Source: Pleodorina starrii (taxonomy: Eukaryota > Chlorophyta > Chlorophyceae > Chlamydomonadales > Volvocaceae). Taken from it: a stretch of 64,000 nt of DNA. The stretch lies in assembly GCA_030267565.1 (NCBI GenBank), contig BRXU01000013.1, forward strand, positions 2,954,001-3,018,000, in the 5' to 3' direction. Position 1 is the stretch's first letter. Each line of letters starts with the position of its first letter. The notes under the pieces were generated by a model that did no database searches, was not told the DNA's origin, and worked only from the letters and a program-made list of their open reading frames with translations. Positions 51,036-63,100 of the stretch are shown here, one piece after another. The position numbers and the translations under genes are program-made.

Positions 51036-51472
51036 GCGGCTTTTGGGGGGGGAGCGGGGGCGGGGGCGGAGGAGGGAGTGAAGCGGCGTCGCCCATCGCC
51101 TGGGGGCGGGGCTGTGTGGATGAGCAGACAGCGCAGCGCAGCAAGGCGCAGCCGCACAAGGATTTGCATGAATGCATGCAAGAATTCGCAATGACGGGCG
51201 GGGCCCCCAACCGCCACCGGCACCGGCACCGGCACCGGTTCCGTATCAGGTGTGTGTGTGTGGGGGGGGGGCTTTCTGGAACGTGTCCCACCAGGTGAGG
51301 TGAGGTGAGGTGAGGTGAGGCGGACCAGACCCGTAGTTGGCTGGGGGGGCTGGGGAGCTGCTGGTCGCATGGCTTGATGCGTTGGGGCCGCCTGAAGAAC
51401 CGAATCCTCTCGAACCCTCTGAATCGACTGCTTATCGAAGACCTGATCATGTGTGGGGGGGGGAGGCAGAAA

Positions 51473-51597
51473 GAGCCAAAGGCGTTACCGAAGCAAAGCA
51501 GCATGTGGGATGGCGGATGGCGGTCGCGTATCAGGAGCCAAAGGAAATGCCGCATTTTGGGCAAAGCAGCATGTGGGATGGCGGATGGGGGGGTGTG
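51473..51597. repeat. Imperfect direct repeat of about 65 bp
   Basis: Two adjacent units each begin with GAGCCAAAGG and contain GCAAAGCAGCATGTGGGATG followed by GCGGATGG; the shared blocks start at 51493 and 51561. Confidence 0.75.
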
Positions 51598-51940
51598 GAG
51601 AGGCAGGGAGGCGGGGGCATGCGGGGCACCGCAAAGCGGAGGGAGAGGGGGGGTGTTGGGGGAGGCTAGTGGTGTTGGTCGGCAGTGCGCTGGGATGTCG
51701 GATTTTGGGCAGGAGAGGGCGGCAGGGTAGGGCGAGAGTGGCAGGCGGGGATGGCCGGAGCGCCGCCCTCCTGCCCTTTATACTACCGCTACTGCAGCCG
51801 GCCGCCGAGATTCCCGAGAAGCCGAGATGATCTTACGGCGGTGCGAGAGAGGTGAGAGGGGAGCGGAAGGGAGCATCTGTGCGCGTGCAGCTGCCCTTGT
51901 GGTGCGTTGCCGTGCAAAGCGCGCCCATGTATGTGTGCAT

Positions 51941-52015
51941 GCATGCGCTTGTGTGTGTGTGTGTGCGTGCATCTGTGTGTGTGTGCGCGCGCGTGTGCGT
52001 GCGCGTGCGTGCGCA
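51941..52015. repeat. GT/GC-rich dinucleotide tract
   Basis: Alternating TGTGTG and GCGCGTGC sequence, intergenic. Confidence 0.9.
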
Positions 52016-53343
52016 CTCGTCCTTCGCATGCGCACGGAGGACAACCAACCGCGGGTGCATCTGCTTGCACGCGGATGCGCCACGGGGGGTGGTGGACTGG
52101 TGGTGGTGGTGGTGGTGGTGCGGATTGACACGTTACGGTGTCACGTGGCGGGTTCAAGGCCGAGTGGCCGAGTGGCCGGGTGGCCGGCACATGTTGTCGC
52201 AGGATCTATTGGCGAGGGATGTACTGGGGGGGGGGCGAACTGCGCAGCGCAGCCGCTGTGCTATGCGGGTGCAGGCTTAAAGCCGGAGTTGGATGCGGGG
52301 CGGGCGGGCGGGCGGGGGAGCTGCCACAGCCATTGCTTGTGGCGACCTGGCGCGCCGACTGAGCGATCAATGGATAAATGCAAGGGGGAGGTGTGCATGA
52401 TTTTGGCTCGAAGCGGCAGGGGGCGGGGGGTGGGGGCAAAGGCGGGGGGCAGGGGGAGGGCGCGCCGCGCCGCCGGCTCGGCTGCCGGTCGCTCTCTCTC
52501 CCGATGCGAATGCGGCGATTTTGAAAGGTTCTTAGGTTTGGATATTGTCACAGAAATATTATGGTTCATGCGGCGTGTCGCATTCATGTACGCGCAAGGA
52601 TGGTTTGTTGACCGATGGCTATGCTCATGAGTCATAAGCTCATAACCGGTCAAGTCGCCATTTAAGGCTGAGGGCAGCCTCGCAACAGGGGCCTTGCGTC
52701 CCGTCCCAACCGCGCATATCATAAGTGATATATGAGCGGCGCATCGCCCGCTCGCCTCTGCGTCAAGTTGATCAAGGGACCCTGCTACGTGACGTGGCGA
52801 TACGGCAGTGGCGCACTTACAAGAGTCGTGATCGGCTGTGTCCGGCTTGCGTGTCGCAGCAAATGCACTGGCCAGCGCGTGTGGGATCGTGCTTTTGTTT
52901 GCGCAGTCGCTCATTGATTGCTGTGAGGACTCGTGTGTCTGGCGCCGGTTGCTTTGCTCGGTTGTGCTTTTTTTGCGGGGTGGCAGGCTAGCGGCTGGCT
53001 GCGGACAGGGCCCCCTGCCGTGTACCATCGGCGGAAGGAGGCTGGAGGGTTGGGGGCGGGATTCGCTTTGCTGCAGCGCGATTTAGCTGGATTGCCTGGT
53101 GGATTGCGCGACGGCCTGCCTGCCTGTCTGCCTGGTTGGATGACTGCCTGCCTGATTGGTTACCGGTAATTGGCTAGCTGATTGGCTGGTTGGGTGGCTG
53201 ATTGGCTGGTTGGGCGAAAGTAACCAGCCAATCAGTTCGAACTGTCGGGAAGGCTGGCTGCTGCCGCGTGTAGCCATGATGTTGCAAGAGGTGAACGTTG
53301 TGTTCGCTTCAGTTGGGCTGCGGTTGTGGTAAGTACCGGTACC

Positions 53344-53700
53344 ATGGACTTTGAACAACTCGTTGTTTTGCAGCACCGAGGCGCCTTCCCGCACGACACA
53401 CTGTGGGCTTTGTTCAAACCGAAATCGGTCATGGCGTTGGAACTTTACTGGCGGCGAATGCTGCGGCGCGAGGACGGTCTGACGTCGTTGGACGAGCGTA
53501 GAGCGGGTGTGGTTAGCCAATTGTGGGCGCAGCTTACTTCATGCATAAGCATTACATATATCACTTGGACGGGAATGGCACCGAGTAGCGGCCAGGAGCG
53601 GGGAGGTAGTCATGGCGGTTGCGGTTGGCCAATGACCCGGTCTGCCGGTCAATGCAATAAGGTCCATAGCGCGACCCAGTCGTTGACAATAGCATCTTGA
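53344..53700 (+). CDS. Possible small open frame of unknown nature
   Basis: The frame starts at an ATG in good context (ACCATGGAC) and encodes about 118 residues. The first 65 (MDFEQLVVLQHRGAFPHDTL...) look like an amphipathic, unbiased protein with a Trp-rich block LYWRRMLRRED; the rest looks random. No family is recognised and no flanking exons were found. An alternative is that only the block after the TTTTGCAG at about 53370 is an exon. It could also be chance. Confidence 0.2.
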   Translation: MDFEQLVVLQHRGAFPHDTLWALFKPKSVMALELYWRRMLRREDGLTSLDERRAGVVSQLWAQLTSCISITYITWTGMAPSSGQERGGSHGGCGWPMTRSAGQCNKVHSATQSLTIAS

Positions 53701-54113
53701 TGCGATACGGCTACGCATAGGTGGTAGACATTGACAGCATCCTGACACCTGGGACCTGGCTACACAGGTGCGAAGAGTGAAGCATGTACGGGTACGGTCT
53801 TCGCAGTGTGAGGAGTGCAAAATCCAGTCGTAATTGCAGCGCAGCGTTCGCCCCAGAACCGACGAAAGATGTTTCGTAGGAAGGATGCTTCTCAATGCCG
53901 CACTGAAGTTTCTACGCTCAACCTTTTCTCAGATGCGCTTTTAGGATTCTTAGCAACAGGAAGGACATGCCCAAGATGTATTAAAACCTAGAAAAAGGTG
54001 AAGGGCCGATGTTGTTGAGAATCGACAAAATTACTCCCGGTGCAGTGCTGCAGAATTCGGCCACTGTAGGCGCTCTTCCGCAGTGGCGCTGAGTGCCCAG
54101 CCGCACATGTACC

Positions 54114-57100
54114 ATGGGCAATTGCTTTGCAGCTCCAAAGCGCAGATGTCGTTGTGGCTCGCTGGACGCACGTTCCGGTGTGTACAACGCTCAGTTTCTA
54201 CGCAATAGGCCGTTATAGTTTAATTAACATTTGATTCTATGTCATGGGCATGTAGCTGTCGACCAAAGCAACGGGACACCGGAAAGCTCAGCTCAAGGGT
54301 GTCGACACGGCGTCGATTCGGCCACCGCCCCGGCTGTCAACAGCGATGGCAACGTGCAGGCGTTGTGGGCCAGCGATTCACTTGGTGTCCTCAACCACAG
54401 CCAAGTCGTGGCGTTAATTCGGGATGTTAACAGCCCGGTGGCGGTGCTTTGCGTTGACTCTGTCGAACCACGGCAACCCATTTCAGCCGGTGACAACGAC
54501 AACGCCGGCGCTGTCAGGGACGGCAGCTTGTCCTGCCTCCTTATGAGCGACACCAATAACAACAAAATTGGTGGCACGTGCTTCGTGCACCCCGTGTCCA
54601 CCGATGGTGCCGGAGGGAATGGCGAGCTGGCGCTCTCGGTCTCCTCTGAGCACGGCACGGTGTCGCTGCGGTGCATCATCACAAACGGCGCCGCGATGCA
54701 GGAGCTTAACCTCCACAGCCAGCAGGTACCGCTGCTCGGCTGTCACACGGCCGTGCACCTCTCATATTGGCGCTGTGACCTCCCGCCGGCGGCGGCTAGG
54801 GGGGTGGGTTAGCGCCCAGCACGCGCAGGCAGCGGAAAGTTTGCGGGGATATGGATCTGCACGTGTAGGCCGGCTCCTGCAGGACGGGCGACATACCGGC
54901 ATGCAAACGATCACGCACGCGCTATACACAACTACCGTACCGATACCGATAGTCGGGACACGGCCTCCGGCCTCCGGCTCGTTTTCGCGCCCTGCACCTG
55001 AGCACCTGAGCAGCCGCGGACGTCTCGGCGACCAGCGCGCGTGTTCCTCAGCCCTAAGACCCAGACAGGCCACCGAGCTCCACCGCCCTAATGACGGCTA
55101 TGGGGTATACCTCATATTGGAACTCATCTTGGCACCCCAGAGCCGCTCCGCCAACCGCATTCTCGCAGGACGTGCTGCATTTCCTGGCGGACAGCTTTTC
55201 TCGGGATGGCGGCCTCCGCACGCTGTTCTACGATTTGGTCATGTGAGTGGCATCGACCCCGCGGATCTGCAGCGGCAGCCGTTTTGCGGCTACCGTATCC
55301 CCTGCTCGGTGGCCTGCAACTGCCCCGCGTCCCCCCGCCTTTGTTCCGCCCCCAGGCGCCTCCTCTCGGGCCGCCTGACGAGCGTGAAGCACTTCGTGCC
55401 GGGCGACTTTGGGCGCAACCGCTACTTCCTAAGCATGCGGGTGGGTGGGTGGGCGAATGGAGGGTGCGGGCGGATAGGGCGGCGGTTGGGATGCGGTACC
55501 TTATGCGTTACCTCCGCTGGGACTGCGGCTGAGCCCCGCGCTGGTCCGACCCACATCGGCTGTTCGACTTCGCAGGTCTCGCCTTTCGCTTATCGCGCCG
55601 GCGGTTCGGCCAGGGCCACAGCCCGACCAGTTGCTGGCGAAATGGGCGCCTGCGATGCCCGCACGGACGGCGATGGCGCCGCTGCCGGCGGCGGCGGCGC
55701 CCACGACGTTGGCGGCGGCGTTGGCGGCGGCGCCCTCCCTGCCATGATCCTGGAGCTTGATGTGCCGTACGAGGGCAAGGAGCTGGCTGCCCGGCTTCAG
55801 CGAGACTACATGATCATTTCCAACATCCCCTCCATTGTCACCATGTTTGATATGGACGGGTGGGTGGGCGGGGTGAGGGTTCGGGGGGGAGGGAGGGGCA
55901 AGGCAGGTCGAGAGGGGCAATGGGGTTGGCAAGGTTGGGCGGATTGCGCCGTGGAGGCGAGGCGGGGCCTCGAGTGCTGCCGCTCGGGAAGCGAGACCTT
56001 CTTGCAGGTTACACGGCGCGGCGGAGTGCTGGGTGGCTGCCACGGGGCCGCGATGTGTGTCGGCCGGGAGGAGCCGACCCACATAGCGGCCGACCCACGG
56101 GTCACGCCCGGCTGATGCGTCCCTTCTCGGCGTCCCTTGCTCCGGTTGCAGCCGAGTACTCCATCAGAATCAGGCGTCCATGGCCTTCATGGGAAACCTG
56201 GCGGGGCGGCAGCAGCGGGCGCCGGCGGCAGCGGCAGCGGCGGCGACGGGCGGCGGCGGTGGTGGTGATGACGCAGGTGATGGCGGCGGCGCGGCCGACC
56301 TGGCCGATGCGGACGTCCTTCGGATGCTGTTCGCGTTGGAGCCGGCGAAAGGCGACGAGGCGTTGCGCGCGGTGGCGAATGGCGAGGTGGGCGGGGGTGA
56401 GAATAAAGATGCCGCAGCGAAGGGGAAGGGGAAGGGAAAGGAGGCAAGGCGGGCCCCGGGTGGGGCGCTTTCTGGATCAGTCTGGGACGGGTGGGTCAAA
56501 TGGTGAGGTGGTGTTGATGTGGTGGTGCCTGCGACCTCGCTGGGCCTCCGCAACAAACCCCGCGCCACTGCGCGCTGTGTGCACCGTTACCACCCTTGCA
56601 GTACTTATTCCCAACACTTAGAATTCCACAGGCGGTCGGTGTAAAGGTGTGAGATGCACGGTGCGGCTGCACTCCCATGCAATGGCTCCTGTTCGTTCTT
56701 GCTGTTGCGGTTTGTTGCCGATGTTGGTTAACAGTTGTGTGTCGTACCGGTATCCACAAACCTGTCTCCCGCAGGAGTGGCAGGGCGTCGTCCTGATGCC
56801 GCGCTTTCCTTTCGCGGCCGATGCACCTGCGGCCGGCGCCGCCGCAGCGCCGGCGGTGCCGGCAGCGGCCTCGGCGGCGGCGACGCCAGACCTGCAGGCG
56901 CCGCGCGTCCGCGCCTTCTCCTCGCTGTCCGCCCCTGGCTCCCCGCCGCCTCAACCCTCGCCGATAGCGCTGCCCCATTGGCTGCCAGGCGGCCGCCGAG
57001 ACGCCGATGCGGCGGCTGCAACCGCGGTCGCGGTCGCGGCGGACGCGATGAGGGATTCCACCGGCGTAAAGCCCCGGAGGCGGGGCCTCGAGCCGGGCGC

Positions 57101-60100
57101 CGGTGCACCCGTCCGCGCTGCTGCTTTGGCCAACGGCGGCGCCGGAGGCGGCGGAGGCGGAGGTTCGACTGGCGCGGGCGGGAGACCGGCTGCAAGCGCT
57201 GATGGCGGCGGCGGTTGCGGGTTGCCCTCGCGGGGCCCGGAGGCGAGTGCGGAGCTGAGCCGGATGGCTGGGTCCCGTGCTGCAGACGCCACGTGCCGAG
57301 CGGGGCTTGAGTTTGGGGGAAGTGCGGCTGTGGTGGTGGCGGCCTCGCGTTCGATCCCCGGCGTGGACGTGGGAGCGGACGTGGATGGTACCAGCTGTAG
57401 CACACCTACCTCCGCTGGAGGCGTCAGAATGCCGCTGGCGGCCGCAGCGACCGGCGACGGCGGCTCCTCCGCGCACCTGCCCCAAGCAGTGACAGCCCGG
57501 CCCATGCCGCTGCTGCAACCGCTGCAGCTGCAATGTCGGCACGCCAGCAGCCTGTGCGCGAGCGCGTCGCTGGGCGTCGCCGGCGCGGCTGATGGCGCCG
57601 CCGGGGCCAGCGTTACGCACGGCAGCTCGCGCCTGCCGCTCGACACCGTGAGCCGCGCTGCGTGGCCCTCCCCCAACACCTCGTCTGTGGCTCCGGGGGA
57701 TCTGGGCCAGCAGGGCGCGCGGCGGGGCAGCTCCAGCCTGACGAGTGGCGGCAGCGGCAGCGGCGGTGATGGTGGTGCTGGCGGGGGAGCCGGAGGAGGC
57801 TGGCTCCAGGAGGGGCCGCCCGTCCTGGCGTTGGCGGGCATAGGCTTTGACTGGGGTGTCGACGCCGTTATCGACCCGCTCGGTGCGTACCGATAATATA
57901 TAATAATAAATATAACAAAATAATTAATAAAAATATATTGTATAATAAATAAAAATATATTATAATAAATATAATATATAATTTTACACAGGCTGCATGT
58001 GTAAAACAAAGTGTGTACACGACTGACCGCCTGTGTTCTGTGTTTGTGCGTTTTTGCGCGCGTGTGCTTGGATCTTTGGGTGTATCTCTCTGCGCTTATT
58101 GGATCAGGGCATCCTCTCCTCTTCTCGCGTGTGAGTTGGTGTGTGTGTATGTGCTCGCGCACGTGCGCAGGCCTGACGGTTGACACGAGCGGTGGCGCCC
58201 CCGCGGATGCAGCTGGCTCTGCGGCCAGCCACCTCGACACCACCTTCTCCATCGACCTGGACCACAACCGCCCACAGCAGCAGCAGCAGCAGCAGCTTCC
58301 GCCGCTGCCGCTGCCACCGCAACAGCAGCAGCAGCAGTCGGCGCAGGAGCCGCAAGATCGGCGGCCACCGCCGCAGTCGCCGCACCACCAGCAGCAGCAC
58401 CAGCATCAGCAGCCGCGGCGACAGCAGCAGCGGCAGCAGCCGCATCGCCCTCGCATGATGCTGCCCCATTCTGAGACCGGCAACGGCGTAATTACACCCA
58501 CCGCCTTCCTGTCAACCTTGGAGTCGACGATCCGCTCGATCAGCTTCGATGGCGTCTCCACCGGCGGCGTAAGCAGCGGCTCTCTCGTCGGCGTCAACTG
58601 CGCCAGCGCCCGGGCGCAAGGCTCCGAAACCGCCACCGGAGGCGGCGGCGGCTTCGCGGCTGCTGCCAATGGCGGCAGCGGCGATGGCGGGGACGCGGCC
58701 GGGAGCCCCGGCATTCACCTCTGCCGGCGCCGCCGCCGCCGCCGAGGCAGCCACCTCAGCGTCGGCAGCACTGCCGCCGCTGTGGTCGGTGTGGCGGCAG
58801 CCCTGGCCCCTTCGGATGCTGCGACGAGTGGGGCGAGCGGGGGGTCGCTGCCTTCACAGCCTTCGGACGGTGGCACGCAGCCGGGCCCGGTCACGCAGCC
58901 CGTTGTGGTGGGTGGCGCGTCGGGTGATGGCCTGTTAACGAGCACCACTATTGCCGCCGGCAGCAGCGCCTTCGGCAGCAGCGAGAGCTCCGCTTTCGCC
59001 TCCTCGGCCGGGCGCGGCGGTGCCGCCGCCGTTGGGCCGGCTGTTGCAAGCATTACTGCTGCTGACTTTGCAGCTGCTGGCGGTGCTGCCTCGTCCAGGC
59101 CCCCGGTCAGGCCTGCAGCTGCTGCCGTCGCTTGCGATGTCGCTGTTGCGGGTGGTGGTGGTGGTGGTGGTGGTGCAACACCAGCAACACCAGCAGCAGC
59201 AGCTGAGGAGGAGGATGGCGGGGAGCTGTCACTGGGGCTGCCGGCGGTGAGGAAAGGGAGACGGGGCTGGGGATCATCCCAGGGCCTTCCCCGCGGGACG
59301 AGAGTGCGTGGGTGAAATAAGACGGGGTTCAGGACGCATCATGGTATGCATGGGGGGCGATGGTATGCATGGGGGGCGATGGTATGCATGGGAGCGGTAT
59401 CACTCCATTCTCTGTGCCCTCTGCGCGCCCACCTGCCTACTTTTTCCCTACTGCTGCCACCTTCCCGCGCGCCTGAACAGGACTGCGGCGGTTGTTGCTT
59501 GGGTCCACCCGCAGAGCCGGTGGCGGCGCCCAGGCCGTCCGCAGGGTCCCTGTCGTTCGGCATTGGCATTCAGGACATTGCCGCCGCCATGGGTGGCGAC
59601 TTTTTCGCTGCCCTGCCTGGAGGTCCCACTGCATCTGGAGCCCCCGGTGAGGAAGCCCTGCCCTGCCCCTTGGGCCAGCAGCCGCAACCCCTCCCAGCGC
59701 CTGCACGAGAATGCGGCGGAGGCGGAGGTGGAGGCGGGGGCGGGGACGACGCCGCCACCATCACTGCAGCGGCGCACCGCTGCAGGCCCCGGCCACCGCC
59801 ACTGCCCATGCCGCCGGCGTCGCCGCCGCAGCTGCCGTCGCTGCCCTCGTCACCGGTGATGTCGCCACTGCTGCCGACGGCGCCGCTGGGGTCAGCTGGG
59901 CTCAGCGGCACGGCCCCTCCACCTGCATGCCCCCTGGTCGCCAGCGACGCCGCACCACATCGCCGAGTGGCGCAACTGCGCTCCGTGGGCCCCGCCAGCC
60001 TCCCGACGAGGCCGCAGCTCGCCCATCAGGCGCCGCTGCACGCTCACCCCAGGTCCAGCGCTGCTGCCGCAGCCGTCCGGTCCGTCCCCCGGGTCCCGTC

Positions 60101-63100
60101 CCTGCCTCGTCCTCGCCGCTCCCCCTTCTCGACCGCCGTCCTCTTCCCGCCTGGGCCGGGCAGCGGCAGTAGTGCTCCCGCACCGCGCTTCTCGAGCCAT
60201 GGCGGCAGGGCCAGCACCGCTGCCGCCGCTCCGATTACGGCACATCGGAGTCAGGCGGAGCTTCGCATCAGCACCGCCCTCGCCAGGGCCACCGCCAGCA
60301 GCAGCGCGGATGGCTGGTCGCTGGGTAGCGCAGCTGCCGCAGCCGCCTGCCTCCACAGCCGGCGGCGCCGGGCGCTGATGGGCCTGCTGGGCAGCACCGT
60401 GGCGGGTCCGGGCCCGATGGTGGGTGCAGCTCGGAGCACATTGGTCTCCACACCGGACCTGGCGCACCTGCTGGATTCGATGGCGGAGGCGGGGAGATCT
60501 CGAAGGGGAGGCACAGGCGATGGCGGGGAGAGGAGTGGAGCCGGCGGTGGCCTGGAAAGCATGGCAGCTGCAGCAGCAGGAGGTGCGGCGTCGGCGGCGT
60601 CGGCGGCAACAGCGGTGCCGGTGGTGCCGCGCAATGGTGGAGGCGGTGCGGGCGGTGGGGGCGGAGGGGCCGGCGGGCAGCTCAGGTGGCACCAGGTGCT
60701 CGTGCGGTTGTGTGTGGAGCCGCAGAGTGATCGGAAGGTGGTGCTGGTGGTGCAGACGGACGTCACGAGCCAGGTGGGCTGGGCGGGGGAGGGGGCGGGG
60801 AGGCAGCGGATTCGGGCCGGGTTACTTTGATGAGGCTGGAGTTGGGTGGCTGGGTGGGTGGCTGGGCCAGTGGCTGCTGAGGCTCAGCCAGCCAAGGCGA
60901 GAGCCGTAGCTGGGGTGACAGCAGCAGGGCTGGGCTGGGCTGGGCTGGACTGGCACTGGCTGCGCCATATCGCAGCCATCCATGCCCTGGCGCCTCCGCC
61001 GCACCTCCTTCACGGTTCCTTCGCGTCGGTCCGCCTCTTCCGCCGCTTACGCCCCCACTTACTCATCAGGCACATGCGGTCCTCTGTCTGCTGGCTAAGT
61101 CCTTACAGGACACCCTCACACGACCCGAACAAAGCCTAAAACCCTAAAACCCTAACAAATCTTTAAAAACCCTTAAACCCACGGGGCACCCGGCAGGTGT
61201 GTGCCGAGTCCGCCCTCGTGGATGCGCTTGAGGCCCAGCACCGGCTGCTGGCCGACATCCTGCCCAACCACGTGGTGGCGCACATGATGAGGCGGCGCTG
61301 GCGGGAGCTGGAGCTGGAGGGGTTGCAGGAGGGGTTGCAGGAGGGGATGGAGGGGCTGCAGGAGCAGGAGCAGCAGCTGTTGATGTTGATGAGGAGCGGC
61401 GAGCAGACGGTGCAGTCGGGGCTGACCAGCCCGAGGCACCGCATCTCGGTAGGTGGCTTACCTGGGCACACGGGTCATGCGGCGTGCCTGATGCTCAGTA
61501 GGGGACCCCTGGATCCACTGGGGAGCTCCACTGCGCACCTCCCCTAACACGCCACGTGACCCGTGACCCGTGAGGCGCTGTGGGCGGTGGTAGGGTGCTG
61601 TGGGAGTGAAGGGCCCGCTTGCTGGCGTGCCTCGCGTGGGCCGTGCGGTGTGCTGTCGCTGCCTTCCCTACAGTTCAGAGTTCACCCAACCGCCCGCCGC
61701 CCATGCTTCCCGAACACGCAACCCTCTCCCCACAGGACGTGGCGGCACTCGCGACCTCCCATGACTGCATCACCGTGCTTTTCGCGGGTGAGTGAGGAGG
61801 GGGATCAGGGGCATGCGTGTACGACATCTGGAGTCCCCAGCCCTTACCTACTGGGTTATGTCGGGCATACATACGGTACGATACCCCCACACACCAAAAC
61901 CTCACATCCAATTGTGTCATAAGAACAGTTTTCCAAGCAAGACACACCCGCCTCTGTCTTCCTGCTTTTCCAAGTAACACACACCCGCGCCGCCCCGCCC
62001 CCCCCCCCCGTCTTCCTGCCCAGACATCAAGGGTTTCACCGAGATGAGCAAGGAGGTCCCCCCCGCGGTGGTCATGACCTTCCTCAACGACCTGTACACG
62101 CGCTTCGACTCGCTGACCGACGTGTACGGCGTGTACAAGGTGGAGACCATCGGCGACTGCTACATGGTGGCTGGCGGGCTGGTGGCGCGAGACGGCGACG
62201 GCTACGGGCGGGCGGTGCGGGGCCAGGGGGACACGGACCCGCTGCACGCCATGCGGGTGGTGGCGTTTGCGCGGGCGATGTTGGAGGAGGCGGCTAAGGT
62301 GGCGCTACCCAACACGGGGGAGCCGGTGCAGGTGAGGGGGAGGCGGGGGCGGAGGGAGTGACTTGTGTGGTCCTGCTGTTTTTCCGCCCCGCAATGTTGG
62401 GCTGTTCATGGCTTGCATGGCAGGTTGATGTTCTGCATCTCCGCAGCAACCCATGAGCCCCTTCCCCACGACACCACGACATCCCGCTCCGCCCCGAGGC
62501 TGCCGGCTCCTCCCCTCCCTCCCCTCCCTCCCCTTCCTCCCTGCCTCCCTCCCTGACCCCGCTGCTCCTCCTCCGCGCCACAGCTGCGCATCGGCGTCCA
62601 CAGCGGCCCCGCGACCAGCGGCGTGGTGGGCCAGAAGATGCCTCGGTTCTGCCTCTTCGGTGGGTTTGTGAGGTGCCCCGCTGTCATATGTCTGTCTGTC
62701 TTTCTCTCCCTCACTCCTTCCCTGTTGTTGGTCCCGATTCTGTCTCTGTCGCAGGAGACACAATCAACACCGCCAGTCGAATGGTGGGTGGTCGACTTGG
62801 GGTTGGACCGGGTTGGGTCGGGGCTGAGTGGGGTTTGGTCGGGTTTGGTCGGGTTGGGGTTAGGTTGGGTTGCTGCGGGGGGTGGGGCCGGGGAAGGAGT
62901 GACCGCGGCAGCTGCAGTTGGTGGTATCCAGCATCCAGCGGGACACCACAGGGTGCCTCTGCCACCGCTGCGACGTCAGCAGCCTTCCCTCCCTGCCAGG
63001 TGGATCCAAGATGCCCGGTTACGGTATTTGCTGGCTTGTGCCCTGCCCCTCACCCTCTCCCCAGTCCCCACCCTCGCCCTCCCCATGTCCTCCCCCTCTC

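Larger units (their letters stand above)
50745..54113. other. Spacer between the tandem cyclase genes
   Basis: No gene supported with confidence. It contains a GATG tetranucleotide run (about 50981-51035), GAGGT repeats (51296-51318), a direct repeat of about 65 bp (51473-51597), a GT-rich tract (51941-52015) and a short open frame at 53344-53700 listed separately. I saw no remnant of a third cyclase copy. Confidence 0.5.
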
